Source: Symploca sp. SIO3C6
Lineage (GTDB): Bacteria > Cyanobacteriota > Cyanobacteriia > Cyanobacteriales > Coleofasciculaceae
Direction: 5' to 3'
DNA: 64,000 nt
Assembly: GCA_010692425.1 (NCBI GenBank)
Contig: JAAHHJ010000027.1
Coordinates: forward strand, 1-64,000
Below are positions 1 through 8,315 of the stretch, one piece after another. The notes under the pieces were generated by a model that saw only the letters and a list, made by a program, of their open reading frames with translations, was not told the DNA's origin and searched no databases. Made by a program: the position numbers and the translations under genes. Position 1 is the first letter of the stretch. The number at the start of each line of letters is the position of its first letter.

Positions 1-123
1 TCGCCATTTATAGAGGGTAGTTCTGCTAATATCTAGCGTTCGACTAACTTTACTTATCGACATACCGCTAGTGATTAAATAGAGGGCACGTAGGCGCAAA
101 TCCTGAGAGTAAGGGTGAGCCAT
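1..123 (-). CDS. IS630-type transposase, N-terminal helix-turn-helix, cut by window edge
   Basis: Reading leftwards from an ATG at 123, 41 codons are open to the window edge. The product begins MAHPYSQDLRLRAL and continues through SKVSRTLDISRTTLYKW, the typical helix-turn-helix start of IS630/Tc1-mariner-like transposases in cyanobacteria. Only the DNA-binding end is in the window; the DDE catalytic part would lie further left, so intactness cannot be judged. It lies back to back with the TnpB remnant at 223. Confidence 0.7.
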   Translation of the reverse strand, partial: MAHPYSQDLRLRALYLITSGMSISKVSRTLDISRTTLYKWR

Positions 124-222
124 AAATAAATCTAGTTTTAGGTGACTCTAGATATATCCTAACTTGTAAGTACCCCAGCGCGCAGCGCTATAGAATAACA
201 CTACGGATAGAGGTCGATAGCC

Positions 223-1709
223 GTGGCAAAAAAGATTCATCGGAAAGCAAAAAAGAAACAGAAAACAGGCGAAGTTGTACGTACAGACAAGTGGAAGTTG
301 CATCCCACGGAGTTACAGCATCACTACTGCCACTTGACGGTTTCTGAGTATAGAAAATATGTCAGGGCATTAATTGGGATTGCATACACTCACTGGCATG
401 AGATGGCAGATATGTCGATTAAAGAGCGATTAACTTTTGTAGAATCTCTTATTCACCCTACTGCCAAACGTCCATCAGTCAAGTACGAGTATTTCAAACA
501 AGCCAAACACAAAAGTTTTTTAAAGTTTCCGTCTTATCTTCGCCGCGCTGCTATCAACAATGCCATTGGTCAAGTCTCATCCTTTGTTACTCGATATCGG
601 ACATGGCAGTCTAAAGTCAGGAACAGGCGTGACGCTAGACCTCCAAGGCTTACCGCAGACACTGGCGTTTATCCTGCGCTTTACCAGGGACAATGCATTA
701 AGTTTGGCGATGGTTATACCACTGCTGAAATTAAGTTGTGGGATGGCTCAGATTGGACTTGGCATAAGATACCAGTTTCTGGGCATCGCTCTCGTCATCT
801 GGTGGATACCAACAAGCGAAAATCTCCCAGCTTGGTGGTTTCGGAGCGCAAGTGTCATTTGTCTGTACCCTTTGGGATTAACCCAAAAGATCTTCCCTCA
901 AAGGAGAAAGTTTTAAGTGTAGATTTGGGCATCAACACCACGGCTACTGTTGCAGTCGTTAGCTCTACAGGTACTGTAATGCATAGGGAGTTTATTCACC
1001 CTAGCAAAGACATAGACCGTAGAGATTCCAGGTTGCGACGCATTAGCGCCAAGGCTAGCGAAACTTTGGGCGGCAAAGGTGGCAAAAAAAGGTGCGACCA
1101 ATCCGGAGGAAACCTCCGGCAGGTCAAGGGCACCTCCATGAAGGGTAAACTCTATAGGGGTTTTTGCCGTCCCTTGTACCGCAAGGCAACCAACATCAAT
1201 AGAGAGATTGCTCAAAAAGTTTCTAGGGCGATAGTGAACATAGCTAAAAGTTTTGATGTTCAAGTCATTGTGTTTGAGAACCTGTCGGGCTGGCGACCTA
1301 AGGGAGGAAAAAGCGTTCTACTCTAAAACAGCGCTATCATGGCTGGCTTAAAAGTCGTCTACAAGAGCTGACTGAGCAAAAATGGTCAGAGCTAGGCGGC
1401 AAAGTCCAGTATGTCCTTCCTCACTACACCAGTAAATATGCCTATGATGGCTCTGGTCAAGTTAGGCGCGACCAGAAAAACTATGCTCTGGCAGTATTCT
1501 CGACAGGCAAACGTTATAATGCCGACCTTAACGGCACTCTCAACATAGCCGCTAGGTATTGGCATAAAGTACTCAAGGGGCAAAAATCCCGTGAGGTATG
1601 GCTGGGCAAAAGTTCCCGGCATACACCGAGAATCCCGGTGACTCTTTCGGCAATCTGGACTCTCCACCTAGATTGTCGCGGAGAGGATACCCCATCGACA
1701 ACCAGTTAG
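223..1709 (+). pseudogene. tnpB: TnpB/OrfB of the IS200/IS605 type, broken by one frameshift
   Basis: The first frame (223-1326, 367 codons) carries the RuvC-I motif VDLGIN (D at about residue 236) and the RuvC-II motif VFENL. It then runs out of frame at a run of five A at 1308-1312. Stepping back one base there opens a frame to the stop at 1707-1709 and restores TnpB homology, including RuvC-III in NADLNGTLNIA. All three catalytic acidic residues are therefore present across the two frames. The zinc-ribbon cysteines usually found between RuvC-II and RuvC-III are absent: the expected CxxC sites read AYDGSG and VFSTGK. Known role: RNA-guided nuclease of IS200/IS605 elements. No TnpA partner was seen. 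A lost base is the simplest explanation; -1 ribosomal slippage on the A run is possible but unproven. The end overlaps the Uma2 stop on the other strand. Confidence 0.85.
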
Positions 1710-2362
1710 GGTTTGGGTGGGGAGGATTCATTCACCCACTGACGCAGGGTTTGTTCTGCCCCGATCTCATCCTCTTGAGCTTGGGCAAGAAATTCATACA
1801 ACTTCGTTTTCGGAACAAAGGGAAAAGTGGGACTTGCCTTCACTTCTTGGTAGTGATCGCCTGAGTTTTGATAGATGCGCCACACTCGTCCGTTGTAGCG
1901 CCAGAACTCTGGGACGCCCATATTAGCATAGAGGGCTAACTTATTGATATCAGTATGGGTAATATCTACTTCTACAACTAAATCAGGAGGCGGGTCTTGT
2001 TTGAGATCAACTGTTTTGCCGGCAACTTTGGCTTGGTTCTGAATGTAGTAAGCTTTGTCCGGCTCTGCACCTCGATCTAAGTCTTCTCGATCTAGAGTTG
2101 TTGAACCCATAGTTTTGATTTTTCTGCCCATTTCAGATACAAGGAAGTAGATGAAACGCCCGATTAGTTCGCTGTAAAATTCATGTTCTTCCAGAGGCAT
2201 GGTAATCTCCAAAGTGCCGCGATCGTAGATGAGGCGTGCAGAGCGGCTTTCTCCCAAGGCGTGCAAAATTTGTTGGTATGCTTGCCAGTTGAGGTGATGG
2301 AAAATCACTCGCTGTTCACCAAAGGGAGGAGGTGGGTTGAGTGCAGGAGAAGCTGCGAACAT
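1706..2362 (-). CDS. Uma2 family protein (DUF820), PD-(D/E)XK nuclease fold
   Basis: Product of 218 residues from the ATG at 2362; the frame stays open to 2410, but the upstream 16 codons look unlike the family. The Uma2 core is visible: a beta-rich N terminus, EPDKAYYI with D102, then PPDLVVEVDITHTD with E131 and D133, giving the D...E-x-D/K pattern of restriction-like nucleases. Uma2 genes occur in dozens of copies in cyanobacterial genomes; their function is not settled and a nucleic-acid role is inferred from the fold. It stands alone here beside a dead TnpB element, and its stop overlaps the TnpB end by a few bases. A second, quite different Uma2 copy sits at 47884. Confidence 0.85.
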   Translation of the reverse strand: MFAASPALNPPPPFGEQRVIFHHLNWQAYQQILHALGESRSARLIYDRGTLEITMPLEEHEFYSELIGRFIYFLVSEMGRKIKTMGSTTLDREDLDRGAEPDKAYYIQNQAKVAGKTVDLKQDPPPDLVVEVDITHTDINKLALYANMGVPEFWRYNGRVWRIYQNSGDHYQEVKASPTFPFVPKTKLYEFLAQAQEDEIGAEQTLRQWVNESSPPKP

Positions 2363-2441
2363 AAAACTAGCGATTAAACGGCACTTATTGTAGTCAGTGC
2401 TTAAGCACAATTATTTGTATATTTACTATCCAATTATATTA

Positions 2442-2464
2442 CCTGTTCCCTGTTTCCTGTTCCC
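2442..2464. repeat. Short heptamer-type repeat (CTGTTCC)
   Basis: About three imperfect units of CTGTTCC/CTGTTTC lie between the Uma2 gene and the aldo/keto reductase. Related strings occur at about 32980-32997. It is one of several short tandem repeat families scattered between genes in this window. Confidence 0.6.
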
Positions 2465-2594
2465 TTTCCAACTTCTCCCCCATCTCCGCGTCTGTTTCGT
2501 TCTATAATTCCACGGGGAGCCACCAAAAACTGTGCGCTTGCATCCCCAGGACAAAGCACCACTAAATTAACCTTCAGGATTACACCAAATAACC

Positions 2595-3554
2595 ATGGAA
2601 ACAAGATCCTTAGGCAACTCTGAGCTAAAAATTACCCCAATTATCATGGGTACCTGGCAAGCTGGTAAGCGCATGTGGGTAGGGATTGAAGATGAAGACA
2701 CCATTAAAGCTATCCGCGCTGCCTTTGAAGCAGGAATCACCACTGTTGACACTGCAGAAGTCTATGGCGAAGGACACTCCGAGCGAGTTATTGCCGAAGC
2801 ACTATCCGATGTTCGAGAGCAAGTGGTTTATGCTTCCAAAGTATTTGCCAATCATCTTAAGTACGATCAAGTAATCGAAGCGTGCGATCGCTCTCTCAAA
2901 AACCTTAAAACTGATTATATCGATCTTTACCAAATTCACTGGCCCTCTGGTCACTTCAATAGCGAAATTGTCCCTATCTCCGAAACCATGAGCGCTCTCA
3001 ATAAGTTGAAGGAGCAAGGCAAAATTAGAGCAATTGGCGTTTCCAACTTCTCCCGCGCCGAATTAGAAGAAGCCTCACAATATGGGCGCATTGATAGTTT
3101 GCAGCCGCCCTACTCACTATTTTGGCGTCAGGTAGAAAAAGATGCTCAACCATACTGCATTGAGAACAATATCTCGATCATCGCCTACTCTCCCCTAGCT
3201 CAAGGATTACTAACTGGCAAATTTAGCTCAACTCATAAATTTGCCGAAGGCGATAACCGCCTTAAGAATAAACTCTTTAATAGTGAAAACTTCCCCAGAG
3301 CCCAACAAGCTATAGACAAGCTGCGCCCTATTGCCCAACGTCATCAATGCAGCCTTGCTCAGTTATCTCTAGCTTGGTTAATTGCTCAGCCTCAAACTCA
3401 GGCAATTGCAGGGGCACGTAATCAGGAACAAGCTATAGATAATGCTAAAGCTGGTGAAGTTAAACTTTCTGCTGAAGAACTGCAGGAAATAGATATGATT
3501 GGGCGGATAGTTACAGATCATCTTGATGATAATCCGGTGATGTGGGATTTCTAA
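2595..3554 (+). CDS. Aldo/keto reductase
   Basis: The 319-residue product has the length and layout of a (beta/alpha)8 NADPH-dependent aldo/keto reductase. The catalytic tetrad is visible: D52 in VDTAEVYGEG, Y57, K82 in ASKVF and H115 in YQIHWP. The family signature around IRAIGVSNFS (residues 144-153) and the C-terminal cofactor segment IAGARNQEQAIDNA (about 275-288) are present. It is expected to be cytosolic and to reduce an aldehyde or ketone; the natural substrate cannot be read from sequence. Start chosen at ATG 2595 because METRSLGNSELKI is the usual family N terminus. Monocistronic, followed by a repeat-filled spacer. Confidence 0.95.
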   Translation: METRSLGNSELKITPIIMGTWQAGKRMWVGIEDEDTIKAIRAAFEAGITTVDTAEVYGEGHSERVIAEALSDVREQVVYASKVFANHLKYDQVIEACDRSLKNLKTDYIDLYQIHWPSGHFNSEIVPISETMSALNKLKEQGKIRAIGVSNFSRAELEEASQYGRIDSLQPPYSLFWRQVEKDAQPYCIENNISIIAYSPLAQGLLTGKFSSTHKFAEGDNRLKNKLFNSENFPRAQQAIDKLRPIAQRHQCSLAQLSLAWLIAQPQTQAIAGARNQEQAIDNAKAGEVKLSAEELQEIDMIGRIVTDHLDDNPVMWDF

Positions 3555-4082
3555 TTAGTTTATGGTTCATGGCTCATGGTTCATAGCTCATGGTTCATGG
3601 TTCATAGCTCATGGTTCATTGAGGAAAATATTCTACAGCTGAAGTATACAGCCCAATGAACTATGAGCCGTCAACAATGAATATATAAAGTTTCTGTAGT
3701 TTCCGAATTTACTTTACTTATAGTATAATTATATACTCTTTTCTTGATAGCTCTGTAGAATTAATTATTTTGTTGACTGGAAAATCCCTGTATACCTCTG
3801 TATATAAATAATGCTGGCATAATTTATATTCTCCCTAAAAGTGGCAATTTCTAGAAAAATTGTTTTAATGGCTCACAATCTGAGTGTCTCTCATCAGAGG
3901 CAACACCAATTAGGTGAGTACTATTGAGTGCATAGTTATCAATTATTAATTGAGAATTATTTACTCTTAAGTTCTTTGTCTACCACTACTTGATTAACAA
4001 CTGTTAATCAAATAGAAATTAAAATTTGCCAGCAGCCAGTTTACATACAAGGTAACTTTATCATTACAGGGGCATTTTATCT
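3555..4082. repeat. Intergenic spacer with GTTCATGG-type repeats
   Basis: No convincing gene. Positions 3561-3620 are a run of alternating TGGTTCAT and GGCTCATGG / AGCTCATGG words. The same words recur at 17095-17210, 23185-23225, 31485-31520 and 33140-33260, so they form a dispersed family. The rest is AT-rich with no clear promoter or terminator. Confidence 0.7.
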
Positions 4083-6365
4083 GTGGATATGACTTTCTAC
4101 GAAGCAGATAGCATACTTATTAACCATAGCTCTTTGGATTTACGAATTGCTATGAATGGTCGCATCTTACCCGACGAAATTGAGAATAGTCACCTTGATG
4201 AAGCCAAGCAAGCTCAGCAGCAAGGTCTTCCTGTAGCCCAGGAAGTAATTTACGATTTTTTCTTGAAACTTACTAAAACAGCTACTCCAGAAACTGTATT
4301 AATGGAGTTCGAGCAGTTGTTTTTTTCGGGCTATGCAACTGACAATTCCGAAGTTGTCAATGCTGTATACTCTATTATTCTCAACAACAACGAAGAGGAT
4401 TTTAAAAATACTCTCAAAAGAGTGTGCTACATTCTTGTCAACAACTGGCATTTAGTAAGACAAGATCAATATATAAAAGAACTAATTAAAATTCTGTCAG
4501 ATGTAAAAGTTAATTCCCATATTCTATCTCGTAGTCTTAATCGCCTACAAAATTGGATAGTAAACTTTGTCAAGAGTGATGACTATCAAGAGCTGAAACT
4601 ATATGCTTTACCACACGATTTCAAAAATTTAGGTGATTGGAGTCATCGTTACGCCTCTTATCTATTAGTTCCTCAATACCTAAATTCCGAGAATCCTATA
4701 GAACAGCGCGAACTTGCCAGAAATCTCTCCAAACGGCTCAAGGAAAAATTTAAGTTTGAGCTAGCAATGTACACAGTGCGCTGTGATTCTTCTACTCTCA
4801 AAGATAATAAACCTGCTCTCAAAGAGGATAAACCTTCAAATCCTACAATTTTTGGAGATGTAGTAATTCGCCTAATTAAAAACATCGTAGCCAAGGATAT
4901 ACTATTTGGTTACGAGAACTATGCTCACATATTCACTCAGCAAACCAAGGATCTTAAATACAGGGACTTTAAGCAAAATCTCAAGAAATATTTAATTTTC
5001 TCTGTTAAGCACGATCAGTTTTTAAACATCCTTAATACCAAGCTCTCTGAGAAAATAGACTCTCTCTATGAAAGTTATGATCAAGAAATACTAAGTGTTG
5101 ACTTGTTAATCCGAACCTGTAGGCGGTTAATTGATTTTTTAACTACTGAAGATAGAAAAGAACCTTCCCTACTATTTGTTTTACTTCTCAATCAAGAAAG
5201 TCCTCTAACTCTTGCCATAACTCTGCTCAAAATAATTCTCATTTGTAAGTATGTCCGCAGCCATCTAGAAATTTGCCTAGCTCAATTGATTCGTTACTAC
5301 GAAAACTATCCTGAACAAGAATGTCAGTGGTTCGTTAATTTCTTAGAAACTTTTAATATTGTCTTTGCGATTTACACTGAAAATGTTCAATATAACTTAG
5401 TTAAAGTCAGAGATTCAGATAATCAGAGTATCGTCGATCTCAATGCCTACCGCATCTTTCCACAATTGAAAGGTATTGAAATGCGCGGTGCTGATCTCAG
5501 TGGAACTGATTTACGCCATAATAACTTGAGTGATGCTGACCTACGCGGAGCTAATTTGAGTAGTGCAGATTTAACTCAGGCTAACTTGAGCCTTGCCAAA
5601 CTGGGTAAAGCTAACTTGAGTAGTGCTATGCTAAATAGTGCTGAATTGAGCGTTGCTGACTTGAATAGTGCTGATTTAAGCGGTGCTAGCCTCAAAAATG
5701 CTGATTTGCGTCGTGCTAACTTGGGGCAAACATCTCTGAGTGGTGCCAGTCTGATTGCTGCCAAACTACAAAGTGCTAACCTGAGTCATGCTGATCTCAA
5801 CAGTGCAAATCTGTGCAGTGCCGATTTAAATGCCTCAGATTTGAGTGAAACCAACCTCAGTGGCACTAACCTTTCTGATACTAACTTGCGCCGCAGCAAC
5901 CTCAGTGGCGCTAATCTCAGTGGCGCTAATCTCAGTGGCGCTAATCTCAGTGGCGCTAATCTCAGTGGCGCTAATCTCAGTGGCGCTAATCTCAATGGGG
6001 CTAATCTCAGTGGCGCTAATCTCAGTGGCGCTAATCTCAACGGTGCTAACCTTAACCGTGCCAATTTCAAATATGCGAACCTAAGTAATGCCAATCTCAG
6101 CTATGCAGATTTGAGCCGCGTAGACTTGAGCAATGTTAATCTCAGTAGTGCTAATCTTAGCTACGCTTGTGTGCGTCACGTCAATGTCAGTGGTGCCAAC
6201 CTGAAGCAAACTAATTTCAGTGGAGCCAATTTATTCGGAACTAATCTTAACCACGCTAATATTAAAGATGCTGTTTTTAGAGAAAATTCAGGACTATCCG
6301 AGGGAACGAAATTCAACCTAGAATCTCGAGGAGCAATTTTTGAGAATTCTTCTGGCACCAGATAA
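4083..6365 (+). CDS. Pentapeptide-repeat protein with long helical N-terminal region
   Basis: 760 residues from GTG 4083 (ATG at 4089 is an equal alternative). Residues 1 to about 465 form a helical, charged region that I do not recognise. From about residue 468 to 750 the protein is an almost unbroken pentapeptide repeat of the A(D/N)LSG type, expected to fold as a right-handed quadrilateral beta helix. The central part (about 607-656) is the same word GANLS repeated, mirrored by ten 15-bp DNA units at 5901-6050. No signal peptide or membrane segment is seen, so it is probably cytosolic. Pentapeptide proteins may be scaffolds or DNA mimics; nothing here decides between these. Stands alone in a repeat-poor context. 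Confidence 0.85.
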   Translation: MDMTFYEADSILINHSSLDLRIAMNGRILPDEIENSHLDEAKQAQQQGLPVAQEVIYDFFLKLTKTATPETVLMEFEQLFFSGYATDNSEVVNAVYSIILNNNEEDFKNTLKRVCYILVNNWHLVRQDQYIKELIKILSDVKVNSHILSRSLNRLQNWIVNFVKSDDYQELKLYALPHDFKNLGDWSHRYASYLLVPQYLNSENPIEQRELARNLSKRLKEKFKFELAMYTVRCDSSTLKDNKPALKEDKPSNPTIFGDVVIRLIKNIVAKDILFGYENYAHIFTQQTKDLKYRDFKQNLKKYLIFSVKHDQFLNILNTKLSEKIDSLYESYDQEILSVDLLIRTCRRLIDFLTTEDRKEPSLLFVLLLNQESPLTLAITLLKIILICKYVRSHLEICLAQLIRYYENYPEQECQWFVNFLETFNIVFAIYTENVQYNLVKVRDSDNQSIVDLNAYRIFPQLKGIEMRGADLSGTDLRHNNLSDADLRGANLSSADLTQANLSLAKLGKANLSSAMLNSAELSVADLNSADLSGASLKNADLRRANLGQTSLSGASLIAAKLQSANLSHADLNSANLCSADLNASDLSETNLSGTNLSDTNLRRSNLSGANLSGANLSGANLSGANLSGANLSGANLNGANLSGANLSGANLNGANLNRANFKYANLSNANLSYADLSRVDLSNVNLSSANLSYACVRHVNVSGANLKQTNFSGANLFGTNLNHANIKDAVFRENSGLSEGTKFNLESRGAIFENSSGTR
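5901..6050 (+). repeat. Ten tandem 15-bp units inside the pentapeptide gene
   Basis: The unit CTCAGTGGCGCTAAT is repeated about ten times, most copies identical and a few with one to three changes. Each unit encodes L-S-G-A-N, so gain or loss of units keeps frame. Such identity at synonymous sites points to recent expansion. Confidence 0.9.
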
Positions 6366-6901
6366 GTAGATAGACACAATTACTTACCTTCCGAGGGATG
6401 CCCGGAGGGATGTAGGGACATTGGCTTTCACCAATCACTATTTCTTAGATAGTACCGTGATTGCAAACATCAAGCCAGAACCTACATGGTTAAGGATTTT
6501 TTAGACTCAATCGCTACATTCTTTAGAATCAGAGAGTTTGACAAGTAGAATAGTACAAATGTACTAAGCAATTTCAGGTACAAAAGCACTTCAGTTATAA
6601 CAAATCTCTCTATTTACATCCACTACATCAAGTTGCTATCCTGAGAAGATGAGCTACGTCAATAACTTATCAAGCACGCTCTGAGGGTGATCTACCGCAG
6701 TAATTACTTAAAATTCAGATCTTACGCCTAACCTAGAAATTCAATTTTTAGTTGCTGGAAACTTATTAAATTCTCTTTTGTTTGACTAAAAATTCAATTT
6801 TTAAAACCAGCTACAAGCTCTGAGTAGAAAGTATATCTAGAGAAATTAAAGCATATCTAGAGAAATTAATTATATTGTGGTGATCTAGAGGCTAAGAGAT
6901 T
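6366..6901. other. Intergenic spacer, nothing recognised
   Basis: 536 bp without a supported gene. A GGGATG-type repeat at 6394-6416 could form a small hairpin. The part before 6902 is AT-rich and contains the nearly duplicated words TATCTAGAGAAATTAA at about 6833 and 6854. No promoter could be assigned with confidence. Confidence 0.5.
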
Positions 6902-8281
6902 ATGCGTAGACGCGAATTCAATCAATTATTTTGGTTTTCAGCTGGCTTGGGGCTAGCTAGCTGCCAGATAGCTACATCCTCAAACAAGCAATCAAACCTC
7001 GAATACGTCACACAGAATAACGACTTGAGCATTTGGTGGCAACAGGGTTTTTATCCCGAAGAAACTGATGCACTGGAAAAAATAATTACTGAGTGGGAAC
7101 AAAAGAGTGGAATTAAGGTTGAGCTTACTATCATTCCACAAAAAGATATTCTTAGAGAAATAGAAAGTGCCCTCATTTCTGGTAATCTTCCCGATATCTT
7201 CTACGCTGGAATTGCAGACTTAACTATTATACCACGTTTAGCATGGAATAATCAGCTAGCAGATGTCTCTGAAGTCATAGAACCTCTAAAAGGTTTGTAC
7301 AGCAAAAGTGTGGTTTCCGGAGTTAATTACCGAAACAATGTAGCTGCTAAGCGCAGCTACTATGCTGTCCCAATTATGCAATCAGCAATACATATTCATT
7401 ATTGGCACGACATAGTAACAGAAATTGGCTTAAAACCAACAGTAATTCCCAAAGATTGGCAGGGATTTTGGCAGTTTTGGGAACAGGCTCAAGAGAATCT
7501 AGATAAAAGAGATCAAGCAAAGATGTATGGTATCGGTATGCCGATGTCCTTAAGTTTAGATACTTATAACAATTTTGAGCAATTTCTAGAAGCGTATGAT
7601 GTCAAAATTTTAGACGAAAATGGTGAGTTGAATTTAGACGAGCCCTTGGTTATTGAAAATCTTACTGCCGCCTTAGAACAATACACTAGCTTCTATAAAA
7701 ATGGGAAAGTACCACCTGAGGCCGTGGATTGGGATAACACTGGCAATAATGTTACCCTACTCAGTCGTACTAGCCTCATGACTGTTAATCATACCCTATC
7801 TGTTCCTGGTTCCCAGAGGCAAGATAAAGATATTTACTATCAGCAACTTTCCACAGTCAAATGGCCGAATAAGCCTAACGGAAAGCCCATGAAATTCGTG
7901 GTCGAAATTAAGCAGGCAGTTATCTTTAAAAAATCTAATAAACAACAGGTCGCTAAACAATTTTTATCCTATTTAACCCAGCCGCAAAACTTACAAACTT
8001 ACACGCAAGGAGCTCAGGGAAGATACTTGCCTGTAATGCCAAAACTATTTGAGAATCCCTTTTGGAAAGATCCAGCTGATCAACACATTAAAGTTGCTCT
8101 CCAACAATTGCAAAGAACACGTCCAGCTTACCAGGTATTTAATCCAGCTTATGGGGAAGTAGCTTCTCAGAATGTTTGGGGCACAGTAATTAGGAAAATC
8201 GCGGCAGATTCTTGGTCAAGCAAACAGGCTGCCAATTTAGCAATTGAGAAAATCAAGAAAATTTTCGCTGACTGGAAATAA
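6902..8281 (+). CDS. Extracellular solute-binding lipoprotein (ABC sugar-type, family 1)
   Basis: 459 residues. The N terminus MRRREFNQLFWFSAG ends in a lipobox LASC with the acceptor Cys at residue 21, and two or three arginines precede it, so Tat export is possible. The body resembles carbohydrate-binding proteins: IITEWEQKSGIKVELT, then GNLPDIFYAG, PIMQSAIHIHYWHD and a long helical C terminus. Such proteins normally feed an ABC permease, but no permease or ATPase gene is adjacent. Instead the next gene, 34 bp downstream on the same strand, is a Cache-domain hybrid histidine kinase. This suggests the protein may present a ligand to the sensor rather than serve transport; that is inference from context. 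Confidence 0.85.
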   Translation: MRRREFNQLFWFSAGLGLASCQIATSSNKQSNLEYVTQNNDLSIWWQQGFYPEETDALEKIITEWEQKSGIKVELTIIPQKDILREIESALISGNLPDIFYAGIADLTIIPRLAWNNQLADVSEVIEPLKGLYSKSVVSGVNYRNNVAAKRSYYAVPIMQSAIHIHYWHDIVTEIGLKPTVIPKDWQGFWQFWEQAQENLDKRDQAKMYGIGMPMSLSLDTYNNFEQFLEAYDVKILDENGELNLDEPLVIENLTAALEQYTSFYKNGKVPPEAVDWDNTGNNVTLLSRTSLMTVNHTLSVPGSQRQDKDIYYQQLSTVKWPNKPNGKPMKFVVEIKQAVIFKKSNKQQVAKQFLSYLTQPQNLQTYTQGAQGRYLPVMPKLFENPFWKDPADQHIKVALQQLQRTRPAYQVFNPAYGEVASQNVWGTVIRKIAADSWSSKQAANLAIEKIKKIFADWK

Positions 8282-8315
8282 ACTAGAGTTCGCTTCAACA
8301 GTTTTTAGTAAAAAT

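Noticed and set aside
5576-6094. Minus- and plus-strand ORFs over the pentapeptide repeats
   Set aside because: Products such as LAPLRLAPLRLAP are the shadow of the 15-bp repeat.
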